A stretch of 12,187 nt of DNA from Anaerolineales bacterium UBA3071 (GCA_002366755.1 DFBV01000105.1:1-12187), one strand, 5' to 3'. Positions 1 to 5,679 are shown, counted from the first letter of the stretch. The notes: generated by a model not told the origin, from the letters alone. Translations and numbers: made by a program.

Positions 1-232
1 GGCGGCGGAAGGCCGCCAGGTAGTCACCCGGGCCTGGGGTGGCCGACTTCGGCAGTTCCTGGGCCGTGGGCATCCAGCCGAAGAACTCCTCCCGCGTCAT
101 GTCCACCAGGTCACGGATGACCTCTTTGCCCCGGTGGATGTAGTAGGACACGACCTCGATGTTGAGTTGCTCCATCAGATCGTCTGGGATGCTGGCGCAG
201 CTATCGGTCAGCACGGCAACCGGTGATGTCAT
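1..232 (-). CDS. DegV family protein, N-terminal part (runs off the left edge)
   Basis: The minus strand from 232 to the window edge encodes 77 residues beginning MTSPVAVLTDSCASIPDDLM, a typical DegV N-terminus (VxxDSxxxlPxxL), followed by a segment with the expected T/S-rich ligand site (PKSATPGPGDY, residues 61-71). DegV/FakB proteins bind a fatty acid and present it to the kinase FakA for phosphorylation; no fakA is visible here. The start is supported by purine-rich GGAAGGAG/GGAGAGGG stretches just upstream and by a near-consensus promoter 60-90 bases further up. A full protein is about 280 residues, so roughly a quarter is present. It differs clearly from the complete DegV gene at 10465-11304, so the two are paralogues rather than a recent duplication. 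The family call is firm; the ligand is unknown. Confidence 0.85.
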   Translation of the reverse strand, partial: MTSPVAVLTDSCASIPDDLMEQLNIEVVSYYIHRGKEVIRDLVDMTREEFFGWMPTAQELPKSATPGPGDYLAAFRR

Positions 233-294
233 CTTCTTTCCCTCTCCTTCCTGGTAGCCTCACTCAGTCTCCTTCTTCACCTCACAAGGTCTCA

Positions 295-322
295 ATCATA
301 GCACACTCTGGTGTGGTGTCAA
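295..322 (-). promoter_or_regulatory. sigma70-type promoter of the left-edge DegV gene
   Basis: On the minus strand a perfect -35 TTGACA (322-317) is followed by a 16-base spacer and -10 TATGAT (300-295), one mismatch from TATAAT. It points at the DegV start at 232, giving a leader of about 55 bases. The spacer contains the perfect small inverted repeat CACAC-N4-GTGTG (303-316), which could be an operator. Confidence 0.75.
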
Positions 323-351
323 ATCGTAGCGAGTCCACGCTGGATAGAACG

Positions 352-395
352 CGCAGAGGCGGAACCGCCATGCGCCGGGCCGCTCCGCCTCTGCG
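352..395. repeat. 12-bp perfect inverted repeat downstream of herA
   Basis: CGCAGAGGCGGA at 352-363 is repeated exactly in inverted orientation at 384-395, with a 20-base GC-rich loop. It lies in the 252-base gap between the herA stop and the left-edge DegV start and would form a strong hairpin in either transcript. No T-run follows it on the herA strand, so it is not a classic intrinsic terminator. It may be a dispersed palindromic repeat or an mRNA 3'-end hairpin. Confidence 0.7.
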
Positions 396-409
396 GTCTA
401 CATCACTTG

Positions 410-482
410 GGACACGGACGAACGCGGAAGGTCACGGATCAAACTACTCCCTATCCGTGTTCATCCGCGTTCATCCGCGTCC
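410..482. repeat. 30-nt imperfect inverted repeat abutting the herA stop codon
   Basis: The arm at 410-439 and the reverse complement of 453-482 match at 25 of 30 positions, and both end in ACGGAT. The 13-base loop contains AACTACTC. The right arm is itself built from a repeated unit (TCATCCGCGT twice, 461-480). The element ends two bases from the herA stop codon (487-485), so it would form a long hairpin at the end of the herA message. The loop core is shared with the otherwise different inverted repeat at 5598-5662, which suggests a common family. Confidence 0.8.
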
Positions 483-484
483 GG

Positions 485-2113
485 CTACCAATCGCCGAAC
501 AACTCGTCCGCTGCTTCCTTGGCCGTCAGTCGCTCTTGCTGCCCCTTGCCCAGTGACCGATAGAACTCCGCATCATAGGGCCGCGTGCGTAGCACTATGG
601 GCATGGGCACGGCGTGGCCCATGATCAAGATCTGTTGGCGCGTGTCCAAGGTCTCCAGCATACCGCGCATGGCTGCCCGATTGGCCACGCCCGTCAGCAC
701 GGCGTCAATGTCCCGCTCCTCCGTCAGCTTGCCGGTGACCCGCGTGCCAAGCTGCGACATCACCTCGGGATCAATCCCACTGGGACGCTGGTCAATGACC
801 ATCAGCGTCACGTGGTACTTGCGCATCTCGCGGGCAATCTGCCCAAAGATGGTCTGGCGGGAGACGGCGGGGTTGAGGAACTTGTGCGCCTCCTCCAGGG
901 TGATCATCAGGGTGCGCGGCCGATCGGCCGGCTTCTGTGTTTGCTCGTAACGCGCCACCTTCTCCTGATAGAGCTGCCGCACCCGCCGCGTGACGATGTT
1001 GGCCACCAGCATATGGTCCAGAGCGCGGTCATGCCGCCCGAAGTGCAGAATGATGTGCTTGCCCTTGTCCAACGCGGCCACCATCTCATCAATGGCGTTG
1101 AAGGGGGCTTCCTCCACCACGTAGGGCCGGCGGCCCACGTCCCGCAGCTTGCGCTGCAGCGCCTCGGTGGCCCCCTGGTGGGCCATCCTTTCCTGGCAAA
1201 ACAGGGCGATGTCCTCGGAGCTCATGGCCAGCAGCCTTTGGAGCCAGTTTTTGCCGTAGCTGTCGCGCAGCAGGCCCACCGTGGCCCGAGAGGCGGGGGT
1301 CAGGTCGAGTTCATCGCCCAGCAGCAGCACATCCCCCGGCTCGATCTGGTTGAGACCTATGCGCAGCACCACGTCCACGTTGCGGCCCTGGCGGCTGGCC
1401 GCCCGCTCGTCCAGGGAGTAGATGAGCACCTGCGGGCCGAAGAGGTGGCGCAGCCCCTTGACCCACTGCCCATCTTCCGATTGGCGGCCAAAGGCGTACT
1501 CGTCGTGCATGTCGAAGATGAGGTTAACGCCCACGTTGCGGTCAATGATGCCACAGAGCAGCAAGCGGGCCAGGAAGGACTTGCCCGTGCCCGACTGGCC
1601 GAAGACGCCATTGGAACGTTCCATCAGGCGCGGCATGTTGAGGCAAATGGGGATGTCCATGGTCAGCGGCGTGCCCATGGCGAAGTGGGTCTTGTCCTCC
1701 TCGCCGAAGACGATGCGGAAATCGCCGTGGGTCGCCTGGCGCAGGGTGGCGAGGTGCATAGGGATGGTGCGCACCGGTTCCGGCTTGGCCAGGATGTCCA
1801 CCATCTCGCCTTCCTTGGGCTTATCGATCGCCAGCATGGGCTTGACCTGCACGGTGGCGTAGGTGCTGGTGCCGGCCAGGGCCCGACGAATGAAAGGTGA
1901 GGCATCCCGCGGCGGATCGGCCAGCAGCCGCTTATCGGTGGCCCGAAGCTGGATGTCGGAGATGAGGCTGAAGTAGAGGTACTCCTCGCCCTCGACGATG
2001 ACGAAATCGCCGATGCGGATCTGCTCCGAGGAGCAACCGGGGTCCAGCCGTACGGTCAGGAAAGCGCTAAAGGCGCCGTCGGTGACGACGCCGAGACGTT
2101 CGCTGTTGGTCAT
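485..2113 (-). CDS. herA: HerA-type hexameric DNA translocase ATPase (HAS-barrel plus DUF87)
   Basis: This 542-residue protein has the layout of HerA, a FtsK-like hexameric motor that works with the nuclease NurA in DNA end resection. Residues about 1-100 form the HAS-barrel (strands such as RIGDFVIVEGEEYLYFSLI). The ATPase core has Walker A GQSGTGKS at 172-179, an acidic IFDMHDE motif at 199-205 and the Walker B strand TLMITLEEAH at 401-410. It continues into MVIDQRPSGID (438-448), a sensor-like segment, and SQLGTRVTGK (453-462), which holds the probable arginine finger. Length fits the family (about 500-600). Start ATG 2113 is preceded by GGAG eight bases away. It lies 43 bases downstream of the zinc-ribbon gene in the same direction. 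The nurA gene is 3.6 kb away on the same strand, not adjacent as in archaea. The alternative is another HerA-like ATPase paired with a different effector; the nearby nurA makes HerA more likely. Confidence 0.88.
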   Translation of the reverse strand: MTNSERLGVVTDGAFSAFLTVRLDPGCSSEQIRIGDFVIVEGEEYLYFSLISDIQLRATDKRLLADPPRDASPFIRRALAGTSTYATVQVKPMLAIDKPKEGEMVDILAKPEPVRTIPMHLATLRQATHGDFRIVFGEEDKTHFAMGTPLTMDIPICLNMPRLMERSNGVFGQSGTGKSFLARLLLCGIIDRNVGVNLIFDMHDEYAFGRQSEDGQWVKGLRHLFGPQVLIYSLDERAASRQGRNVDVVLRIGLNQIEPGDVLLLGDELDLTPASRATVGLLRDSYGKNWLQRLLAMSSEDIALFCQERMAHQGATEALQRKLRDVGRRPYVVEEAPFNAIDEMVAALDKGKHIILHFGRHDRALDHMLVANIVTRRVRQLYQEKVARYEQTQKPADRPRTLMITLEEAHKFLNPAVSRQTIFGQIAREMRKYHVTLMVIDQRPSGIDPEVMSQLGTRVTGKLTEERDIDAVLTGVANRAAMRGMLETLDTRQQILIMGHAVPMPIVLRTRPYDAEFYRSLGKGQQERLTAKEAADELFGDW

Positions 2114-2156
2114 AGATGCATCTCCACAGCCCGTACTGTATAACCCAACTGTGTGA

Positions 2157-2441
2157 TCATGCCAGCTTTGGCGGCAGGTCTCGTCCGCAGTGTTTGCAAA
2201 CCTTTGCTTCTTCCTTCACTCGCTCGGCACAATGTGGACATTGCCGTAGACGACTGCGCATGAAGACGCCGACAATGAGCCATCCAATCGGCCCGAGCAA
2301 AATGGACAACGATATGCCTGTAATGCCACGAATACCTCTCTTGGTCGCAATGAAGTAGCCTATAGCTCCCCAGAAAAGCCAGGCCCCTAGCAGGCATGAG
2401 TAGTTGACTATGGCTATTGTTACATCGTCGACTTCCAGCAT
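2157..2441 (-). CDS. Small membrane protein with C-terminal zinc ribbon
   Basis: This 94-residue protein has two hydrophobic helices (about residues 9-31 and 39-60) and a C-terminal zinc ribbon, CPHC at 68-71 and CKHC at 82-85. The ribbon is of the type often found at the end of small bacterial membrane proteins. The function is unknown; the ribbon should face the cytosol and may bind nucleic acid or protein. The start at 2441 is chosen because GGGAGG lies five bases upstream. An in-frame ATG at 2456, with GAGAGG seven bases upstream, would add five residues. The gene sits between the nucleotidyltransferase genes and herA, all on the minus strand with gaps of 64 and 43 bases. Cysteine spacing and hydrophobic pattern make a chance frame unlikely. 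Confidence 0.75.
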   Translation of the reverse strand: MLEVDDVTIAIVNYSCLLGAWLFWGAIGYFIATKRGIRGITGISLSILLGPIGWLIVGVFMRSRLRQCPHCAERVKEEAKVCKHCGRDLPPKLA

Positions 2442-2505
2442 TTCTGCCTCCCGCATACTTGCGCCTCTCGGCTAACGAGTCGGGCGTTTATCAGCCAAAT
2501 CGTGC

Positions 2506-2823
2506 TCAAAAACCTGTCAGGTCTGAGGTAGCGCTTTCTCTCTGCCATAGCGTGATCCCCTCTCGCTCAATGCTCTTGTACAGCGGCTCTCGCTGTTGGC
2601 GCATCTCTCGGAAGCGCTCGGCTGAGATGATCATGTCGGAGACAACTACGTCATAGGCCAAGTCAGTTTCCACGCCTAGCTCATCGATTCTCGTTTGCAG
2701 GTCCCAACTGTCCTTGTCAACCACAATGAGCAATTCAATGTCCGATTCGGGCGTGGTCTCTCCCCGCGCGGCGGAACCAAACAGGAGCACCTGGTGGACA
2801 TCGGCAGCAAAGCGCTTCTGCAA
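2506..2823 (-). CDS. MNT-type minimal nucleotidyltransferase (possible antitoxin), start uncertain
   Basis: The frame encodes a MNT/Pol-beta-like nucleotidyltransferase, with VLLFGSAARGETTPESDIEL at residues 12-31 matching the GSxaRGx6SDxDL signature. The second metal-binding Asp is replaced by Glu (DIE, 28-30); a third acidic residue is probably D58 (AYDVVVSD). MntA-like members are antitoxins that AMPylate a HEPN toxin. The only conventional start in frame is TTG at 2823, with no recognisable ribosome site. The frame stays open upstream, and residues before the TTG (HENAASRAFTAE) look like a genuine MNT N-terminus, so the true protein probably begins about 20 codons earlier, near the preceding stop, at a non-standard or mutated start. 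The C-terminus (DLTGF) is encoded by a palindrome at the stop codon. This may be an active gene with an unusual start, or a decaying one. Confidence 0.65.
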   Translation of the reverse strand: MQKRFAADVHQVLLFGSAARGETTPESDIELLIVVDKDSWDLQTRIDELGVETDLAYDVVVSDMIISAERFREMRQQREPLYKSIEREGITLWQRESATSDLTGF

Positions 2824-2873
2824 CTCGGCCGTGAAGGCGCGCGAAGCGGCGTTCTCATGAGTCTGGATGTTGG

Positions 2874-3710
2874 CTAGATGTGTGCTCGCGGTCGCTTTCT
2901 CTCGTGAGCATAACCCGCCTCGCCTGCCACCTGAGCCTCAAGCCAGTCTCCGAAAGCCTTCACCGCCGCTTCCACCTGTTTCAGCGTCGGCTGGACGGCC
3001 TGCGCCAGTGCCAGCACCCTTTCGGCGTCCAATTCGTATCCGTAGCGATGCCGCAGGCGATGACGGAACCGGCGGTACTCGTCCAGTTCCAACAGCAATC
3101 GCCCGCCGAACAGGGGCGGCCGCCCTTGTCCGCCCGGCTCGCCCATCTGCCCCAGCAGGAGTTGATGCCACCGCTCCCCTTGCGGCAGGCCGCCATCCAA
3201 CGCCACGGCCACCCGCTGGCAAATCCGTTCGCATCCCGTGTGGAAATCATCGAGGTAGGTCGCCAGCGCGCGGGCATCGTATTCATCCGGCGCTTCTCCG
3301 GCCCGCTCTAAGGCTGCTGCCAAGCCCTCAACCACTTGCCGCAGAGCAGTAAGTTCATCCTCGAGTCGCTCTTTCAAGGCCAGATAAGGTTCTTCAGGCA
3401 TCGTCTTCTCTCCCAGAATTCGGGCCCGCACCTGCGGATACACCCGTTCCAGTGGCACCAGGTCCACTTCCAGCCAGGCCGGCACGATGGCTTCCAGTTG
3501 CCGTTCCGCTTCCCACAGCGCGCGTGACGAGAGCCCCTCCACTGCCAGATCCAGATCTGACGACTCGTGCCAAGGGCCCTTGCCAACCAGAGAGCCGAAG
3601 GGGATCACCCGTCGGGCGTCGAAGCGTTCCTTCAGCAGTGCGGCACACGCTTCGGCTGCCGCCAGCGCCTCTGCCCGCCGTCCATCTCCCATTACTTGCT
3701 TGCTACCCAT
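2874..3710 (-). CDS. MNT nucleotidyltransferase fused to a HepT-like HEPN domain (toxin-antitoxin in one chain)
   Basis: The 278-residue protein joins two domains that are usually separate genes. Residues about 1-103 are a MNT-type nucleotidyltransferase: VIPFGSLVGKGPWHESSDLD at 35-54 carries the GS and DxD motifs, and EVDLV (81-85) supplies the third Asp. Residues about 104-278 resemble the HepT-like ribonuclease family: FHTGCERI (156-163), LPQGERWHQLLLGQM (175-189), and the HEPN catalytic signature R216-x4-H221-x-Y223 in FRHRLRHRY. In two-gene systems the MNT enzyme neutralises the HEPN RNase by AMPylating the Tyr near this motif. All active residues look intact. Start ATG 3710 has a weak AGGG seven bases upstream but a strong promoter. 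An internal ATG at 3401, preceded by GGGAGAG, may initiate the HEPN half alone. The second nucleotidyltransferase follows after about 50 bases. Confidence 0.82.
   Translation of the reverse strand: MGSKQVMGDGRRAEALAAAEACAALLKERFDARRVIPFGSLVGKGPWHESSDLDLAVEGLSSRALWEAERQLEAIVPAWLEVDLVPLERVYPQVRARILGEKTMPEEPYLALKERLEDELTALRQVVEGLAAALERAGEAPDEYDARALATYLDDFHTGCERICQRVAVALDGGLPQGERWHQLLLGQMGEPGGQGRPPLFGGRLLLELDEYRRFRHRLRHRYGYELDAERVLALAQAVQPTLKQVEAAVKAFGDWLEAQVAGEAGYAHERKRPRAHI
3399..3414 (-). promoter_or_regulatory. Internal ribosome-binding site and ATG at the MNT/HEPN domain boundary
   Basis: On the minus strand GGGAGAG (3414-3408) lies six bases before an in-frame ATG (3401-3399, Met104), exactly where the nucleotidyltransferase half ends and the HepT-like half begins (MPEEPYLALKERL). 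It is a better ribosome site than the one at the annotated start of the gene. It may be a relic of a separate HEPN gene or an active second start that gives free HEPN protein. Confidence 0.5.
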
Positions 3711-3743
3711 CGAAATACCCTATATGCTTTCCTCTCCGCCCCC

Positions 3744-3772
3744 ATTGTAACCCGACAAGGCAATTTGGTCAA
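3744..3772 (-). promoter_or_regulatory. sigma70-type promoter of the MNT-HEPN gene and possibly the whole run to herA
   Basis: On the minus strand TTGACC (3772-3767), a 17-base spacer and TACAAT (3749-3744) match the consensus at five of six positions in each box. It lies about 35 bases before the start at 3710 and is back to back with the azlCD promoter. Confidence 0.75.
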
Positions 3773-3794
3773 GGAGCCGTTTGCAGGGTCTTGC

Positions 3795-3823
3795 TTGACA
3801 CCGCGACTGACCTGGGGTAGAAT
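3795..3823 (+). promoter_or_regulatory. sigma70-type promoter of azlCD
   Basis: A perfect -35 TTGACA (3795-3800), an ideal 17-base spacer and -10 TAGAAT (3818-3823) point toward azlC. The expected leader is about 75 bases to the ATG at 3907. Its -35 box is 22 bases from that of the divergent MNT-HEPN promoter. Confidence 0.78.
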
Positions 3824-3906
3824 CGCCGCAAGATGCGGCAGCCAGTCCTGAAATCGTGAGATACCGGTCATGTGTATCGGGATTCCAATCAATGGGTGAT
3901 AGTCGT

Positions 3907-4650
3907 ATGTCCTCAGGAGCGAAACGAGAAGTGTTGGCCGCCACGCGGGATAGCCTGCCCATCTGGGTGGGCGTGACGCCTGTTGGCCTGGTGTTTGGGT
4001 TGCTGAGCCAACAGACGGAGCTGGGTGTTTTCGGCACGCTGGCCATGTCCGCCTTCGTCCTCGCTGGCTCGGCCCAGTTCATCGCCCTGAGCCTGCTCCA
4101 GGCCAGCACCGCCTACCCGCTCATCGTGCTCACCACGCTGGTGGTCAATCTGCGCCACCTGCTCTACGGCGCATCGCTGGCCCCACACATTCAGCGGCTG
4201 CGCCCCGCCTGGCAGCGCTTCCTCGCCTTCGGCCTCACCGACGAGTCGTACGCGTTGACCGTCACTCGCTTCACCCGTGCGGATGCCACCGGCAGCGGCC
4301 ACTGGTACCTCCTGGCTGCCAATGCCAACATCTTCACCTGCTGGCTGCTGAGCACCGCGCTGGGCATCCTGCTGAGCGGCTGGGTGGGCGATCCCGCCGC
4401 GCTGCGACTGGACTTCGCTCTCTACGCCACCTTCATCGGGTTGCTGATCCCTCACGTGCGCGACCGCGCCGCGGTGGTGGCTATGCTCGTTGCCGGAGTC
4501 GTGGCACTGCTGGCCCGCGACCTGCCTGGCAAGCTGGGCCTCCTGCTGGCCGCGCTGCTGGCGGCGAGTGCAGGCTTGCTCTGGGATCGTCTGACTGTAG
4601 GGGCGAACCCTCGCGGCCGCCCCTCTGGGAAGAAAGAGACGAGCAAATGA
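3907..4650 (+). CDS. azlC: AzlC family branched-chain amino acid exporter, large subunit
   Basis: This 247-residue integral membrane protein has the AzlC signatures: WVGVTPVGLVFGLL (20-33), LAGSAQFIALSLL (52-64) and VVNLRHLLYGASLAPH (79-94), followed by several further membrane helices. AzlC and AzlD together export branched-chain amino acids in Bacillus and their relatives. Start ATG 3907 is chosen because GGTGA lies seven bases upstream and the length then fits the family; in-frame ATG 3892 and GTG 3856 would only add non-conserved residues. The stop overlaps the azlD start (ATGA), so translation is coupled. The last 20 or so residues (LTVGANPRGRPSG and a polar tail) are encoded by a small inverted repeat and look added to the normal end of the family. 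Confidence 0.92.
   Translation: MSSGAKREVLAATRDSLPIWVGVTPVGLVFGLLSQQTELGVFGTLAMSAFVLAGSAQFIALSLLQASTAYPLIVLTTLVVNLRHLLYGASLAPHIQRLRPAWQRFLAFGLTDESYALTVTRFTRADATGSGHWYLLAANANIFTCWLLSTALGILLSGWVGDPAALRLDFALYATFIGLLIPHVRDRAAVVAMLVAGVVALLARDLPGKLGLLLAALLAASAGLLWDRLTVGANPRGRPSGKKETSK
4599..4624. repeat. Small GC-rich inverted repeat inside the 3' end of azlC
   Basis: AGGGGCG (4599-4605) and CGCCCCT (4618-4624) are perfect inverse complements around a 12-base loop. The element is read in frame as part of the AzlC C-terminal tail, 22 bases before the azlD ATG. It resembles short GC-rich palindromes that recur in some bacterial genomes, although only one copy is visible here. Confidence 0.5.
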
Positions 4651-4973
4651 CGTCGCTGCCGGTCGTCGGCCTCATCGCCGCCATGGCACTGGTCACCTAC
4701 GCCACCCGCTACACGATGATCGGACTGCTGGGCCGGTTGACGCTACCGGATTGGGCACTCCGCTGGCTGGAGTTCGTCCCTGTGGCTGCGTTCACCGCCA
4801 TCATCGTGCCCGCAACCCTCGCCCCCCAGGGCCGCGTTGACCTCTCCTTCAGCAACCACTATGCCTGGGCGGCGCTGATCTGCGCTCTGGTCGCCTGGCG
4901 CACGCGGCACACGCTGGCGACCATCGTCGCCGGATTGGCCGCCTTCTGGCTGCTGCGTTGGCTAGGCGGATAA
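4647..4973 (+). CDS. azlD: AzlD family small subunit of branched-chain amino acid exporter
   Basis: A 108-residue, almost wholly hydrophobic protein with four likely membrane helices and the AzlD motifs ATRYTMIGLLGR (19-30) and LEFVPVAAFTAIIVPATLAP (42-61). It acts with AzlC as the two-part exporter. Its ATG overlaps the azlC TGA stop by four bases, the normal arrangement for this pair. It ends seven bases from the stop of the HAS-barrel gene on the other strand, and I see no terminator hairpin in between. Confidence 0.92.
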   Translation: MTSLPVVGLIAAMALVTYATRYTMIGLLGRLTLPDWALRWLEFVPVAAFTAIIVPATLAPQGRVDLSFSNHYAWAALICALVAWRTRHTLATIVAGLAAFWLLRWLGG

Positions 4974-4980
4974 CTCCCCC

Positions 4981-5577
4981 TTATTGCGGCTCAATCGCCT
5001 GCAGCAGGCCCATCAAGCGGTCGTACTCCCCCTTGAGCAGCGCGGCCACCTCGCGGGCGGCAGCGGCGAGCCACTCCCCGTCGTCACCGCGGGCCGCGTA
5101 GGTCTCCCTGATGTGGGCAGCCAGAAGCTGCTCTGGAGGGAGTTCCACCGCGGCATCCAGCAGCAACCGGAAGTAGGCGCGCCGCTGGCTGAAGCGCGCC
5201 ACCTCATCGGAATCGCAGCCACAGACGGAGAAATGCAATGGCGGCGGCTGTGGCGGCAAGTGCTGGTGCACCCGCCCATCGGGGCCAATGTAGCCTACCA
5301 GCAGCGCCTGGAACTCCGTGCGCAGCGTCTTCTGTAACTGCGGATGCTCGACGTAGATCGCCGCATCGTGTACGTGTTCAGTACTCCGGCGCACGACGCG
5401 ACGGCCCGGATCGAGTCCTGTCGTGGTGCCGAAGCTGACCACCCCATACACTGTGCGGCGGCCCTCTTCCAGGTCCACCTTGACCACACTGCCCAGCGCG
5501 GGTGGCTGGTGCAGCGTGAAGCTCACCGCCGTCAGGCTGCTGCTGCTCGTCGCCACGATCTCGCCAATGCGTTCCAT
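4981..5577 (-). CDS. Stand-alone HAS-barrel protein, probable HerA/NurA partner
   Basis: A 198-residue protein. Its first 60 or so residues (MERIGEIVATSSSSLTAVSF, then a VVKVDLEEGRRTVYGVVSFG stretch) resemble the HAS-barrel that begins HerA proteins, but no ATPase domain follows. The rest is a mixed region containing SVCGCDSDEVARFSQRRAYF and a helical C-terminus (EWLAAAAREVAALLKGEYDRLMGLLQAIEP). In HerA the HAS-barrel mediates contact with NurA, so a free HAS-barrel next to nurA is probably an accessory or adaptor subunit; this is inference. The start at 5577 has GGAGG four bases upstream; an ATG at 5595 would add six residues but lacks such a site. It lies 102 bases downstream of nurA, with an inverted repeat between them. 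The domain call is moderate and the role is unproven. Confidence 0.75.
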   Translation of the reverse strand: MERIGEIVATSSSSLTAVSFTLHQPPALGSVVKVDLEEGRRTVYGVVSFGTTTGLDPGRRVVRRSTEHVHDAAIYVEHPQLQKTLRTEFQALLVGYIGPDGRVHQHLPPQPPPLHFSVCGCDSDEVARFSQRRAYFRLLLDAAVELPPEQLLAAHIRETYAARGDDGEWLAAAAREVAALLKGEYDRLMGLLQAIEPQ

Positions 5578-5597
5578 CTTCCCTCCATCATTCATCT

Positions 5598-5662
5598 ACC
5601 ACAAAGACACCAAGGCACCAAGGTTACAGAACTACTCGCTTGTGTCTTCGTGTCTTGGTGGT
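5598..5662. repeat. Imperfect inverted repeat between nurA and the HAS-barrel gene
   Basis: The arm at 5598-5622 and the reverse complement of 5639-5662 share ACCAC-AAGACAC-AAG-CAC-AAG with three mismatches and one gap. The arms are made of a degenerate 8-9 base unit (AAGACAC, AAGGCAC). The spacer contains AACTACTC, also present in the loop of the inverted repeat at 410-482. A nurA transcript would carry it as a hairpin between the two genes, where it could weaken read-through or stabilise the 3' end. Confidence 0.8.
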
Positions 5663-5679
5663 TGATCTGGGCGCTCGAG

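Noticed and set aside
410..482. CRISPR-like or tandem-repeat array
   Set aside because: The repeated TCATCCGCGT units are adjacent without unique spacers and are explained by the arms of an inverted repeat.
223..624. 133-codon plus-strand frame over the herA-DegV gap
   Set aside because: It crosses a promoter and two inverted repeats and runs into herA antisense; low-complexity product.
614..1900. 428-codon open frame on the plus strand opposite herA
   Set aside because: It is His/Gln/Gly-rich with no family pattern and lies entirely antisense to a well-supported HerA gene; long antisense frames are common in GC-rich genes.
485..2113. HerA as part of a known Sir2-HerA or DUF4297-HerA defence pair
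   Set aside because: No Sir2 or DUF4297 gene lies next to it in the window, whereas a nurA gene is nearby.
2110..2397. Alternative minus-strand frame overlapping the zinc-ribbon gene
   Set aside because: The other frame has two helices and a CxxC...CxxC ribbon; this one has no pattern and would overlap both neighbours.
3913..4455. 180-codon minus-strand frame opposite azlC
   Set aside because: Gln/Glu/Gly-rich composition is the mirror of hydrophobic codons on the other strand; no motif or start signal.
4974..4980. Possible bidirectional terminator between azlD and the HAS-barrel gene
   Set aside because: Only seven bases separate the two stops, and I could not find a convincing stem with a T-run on either side.
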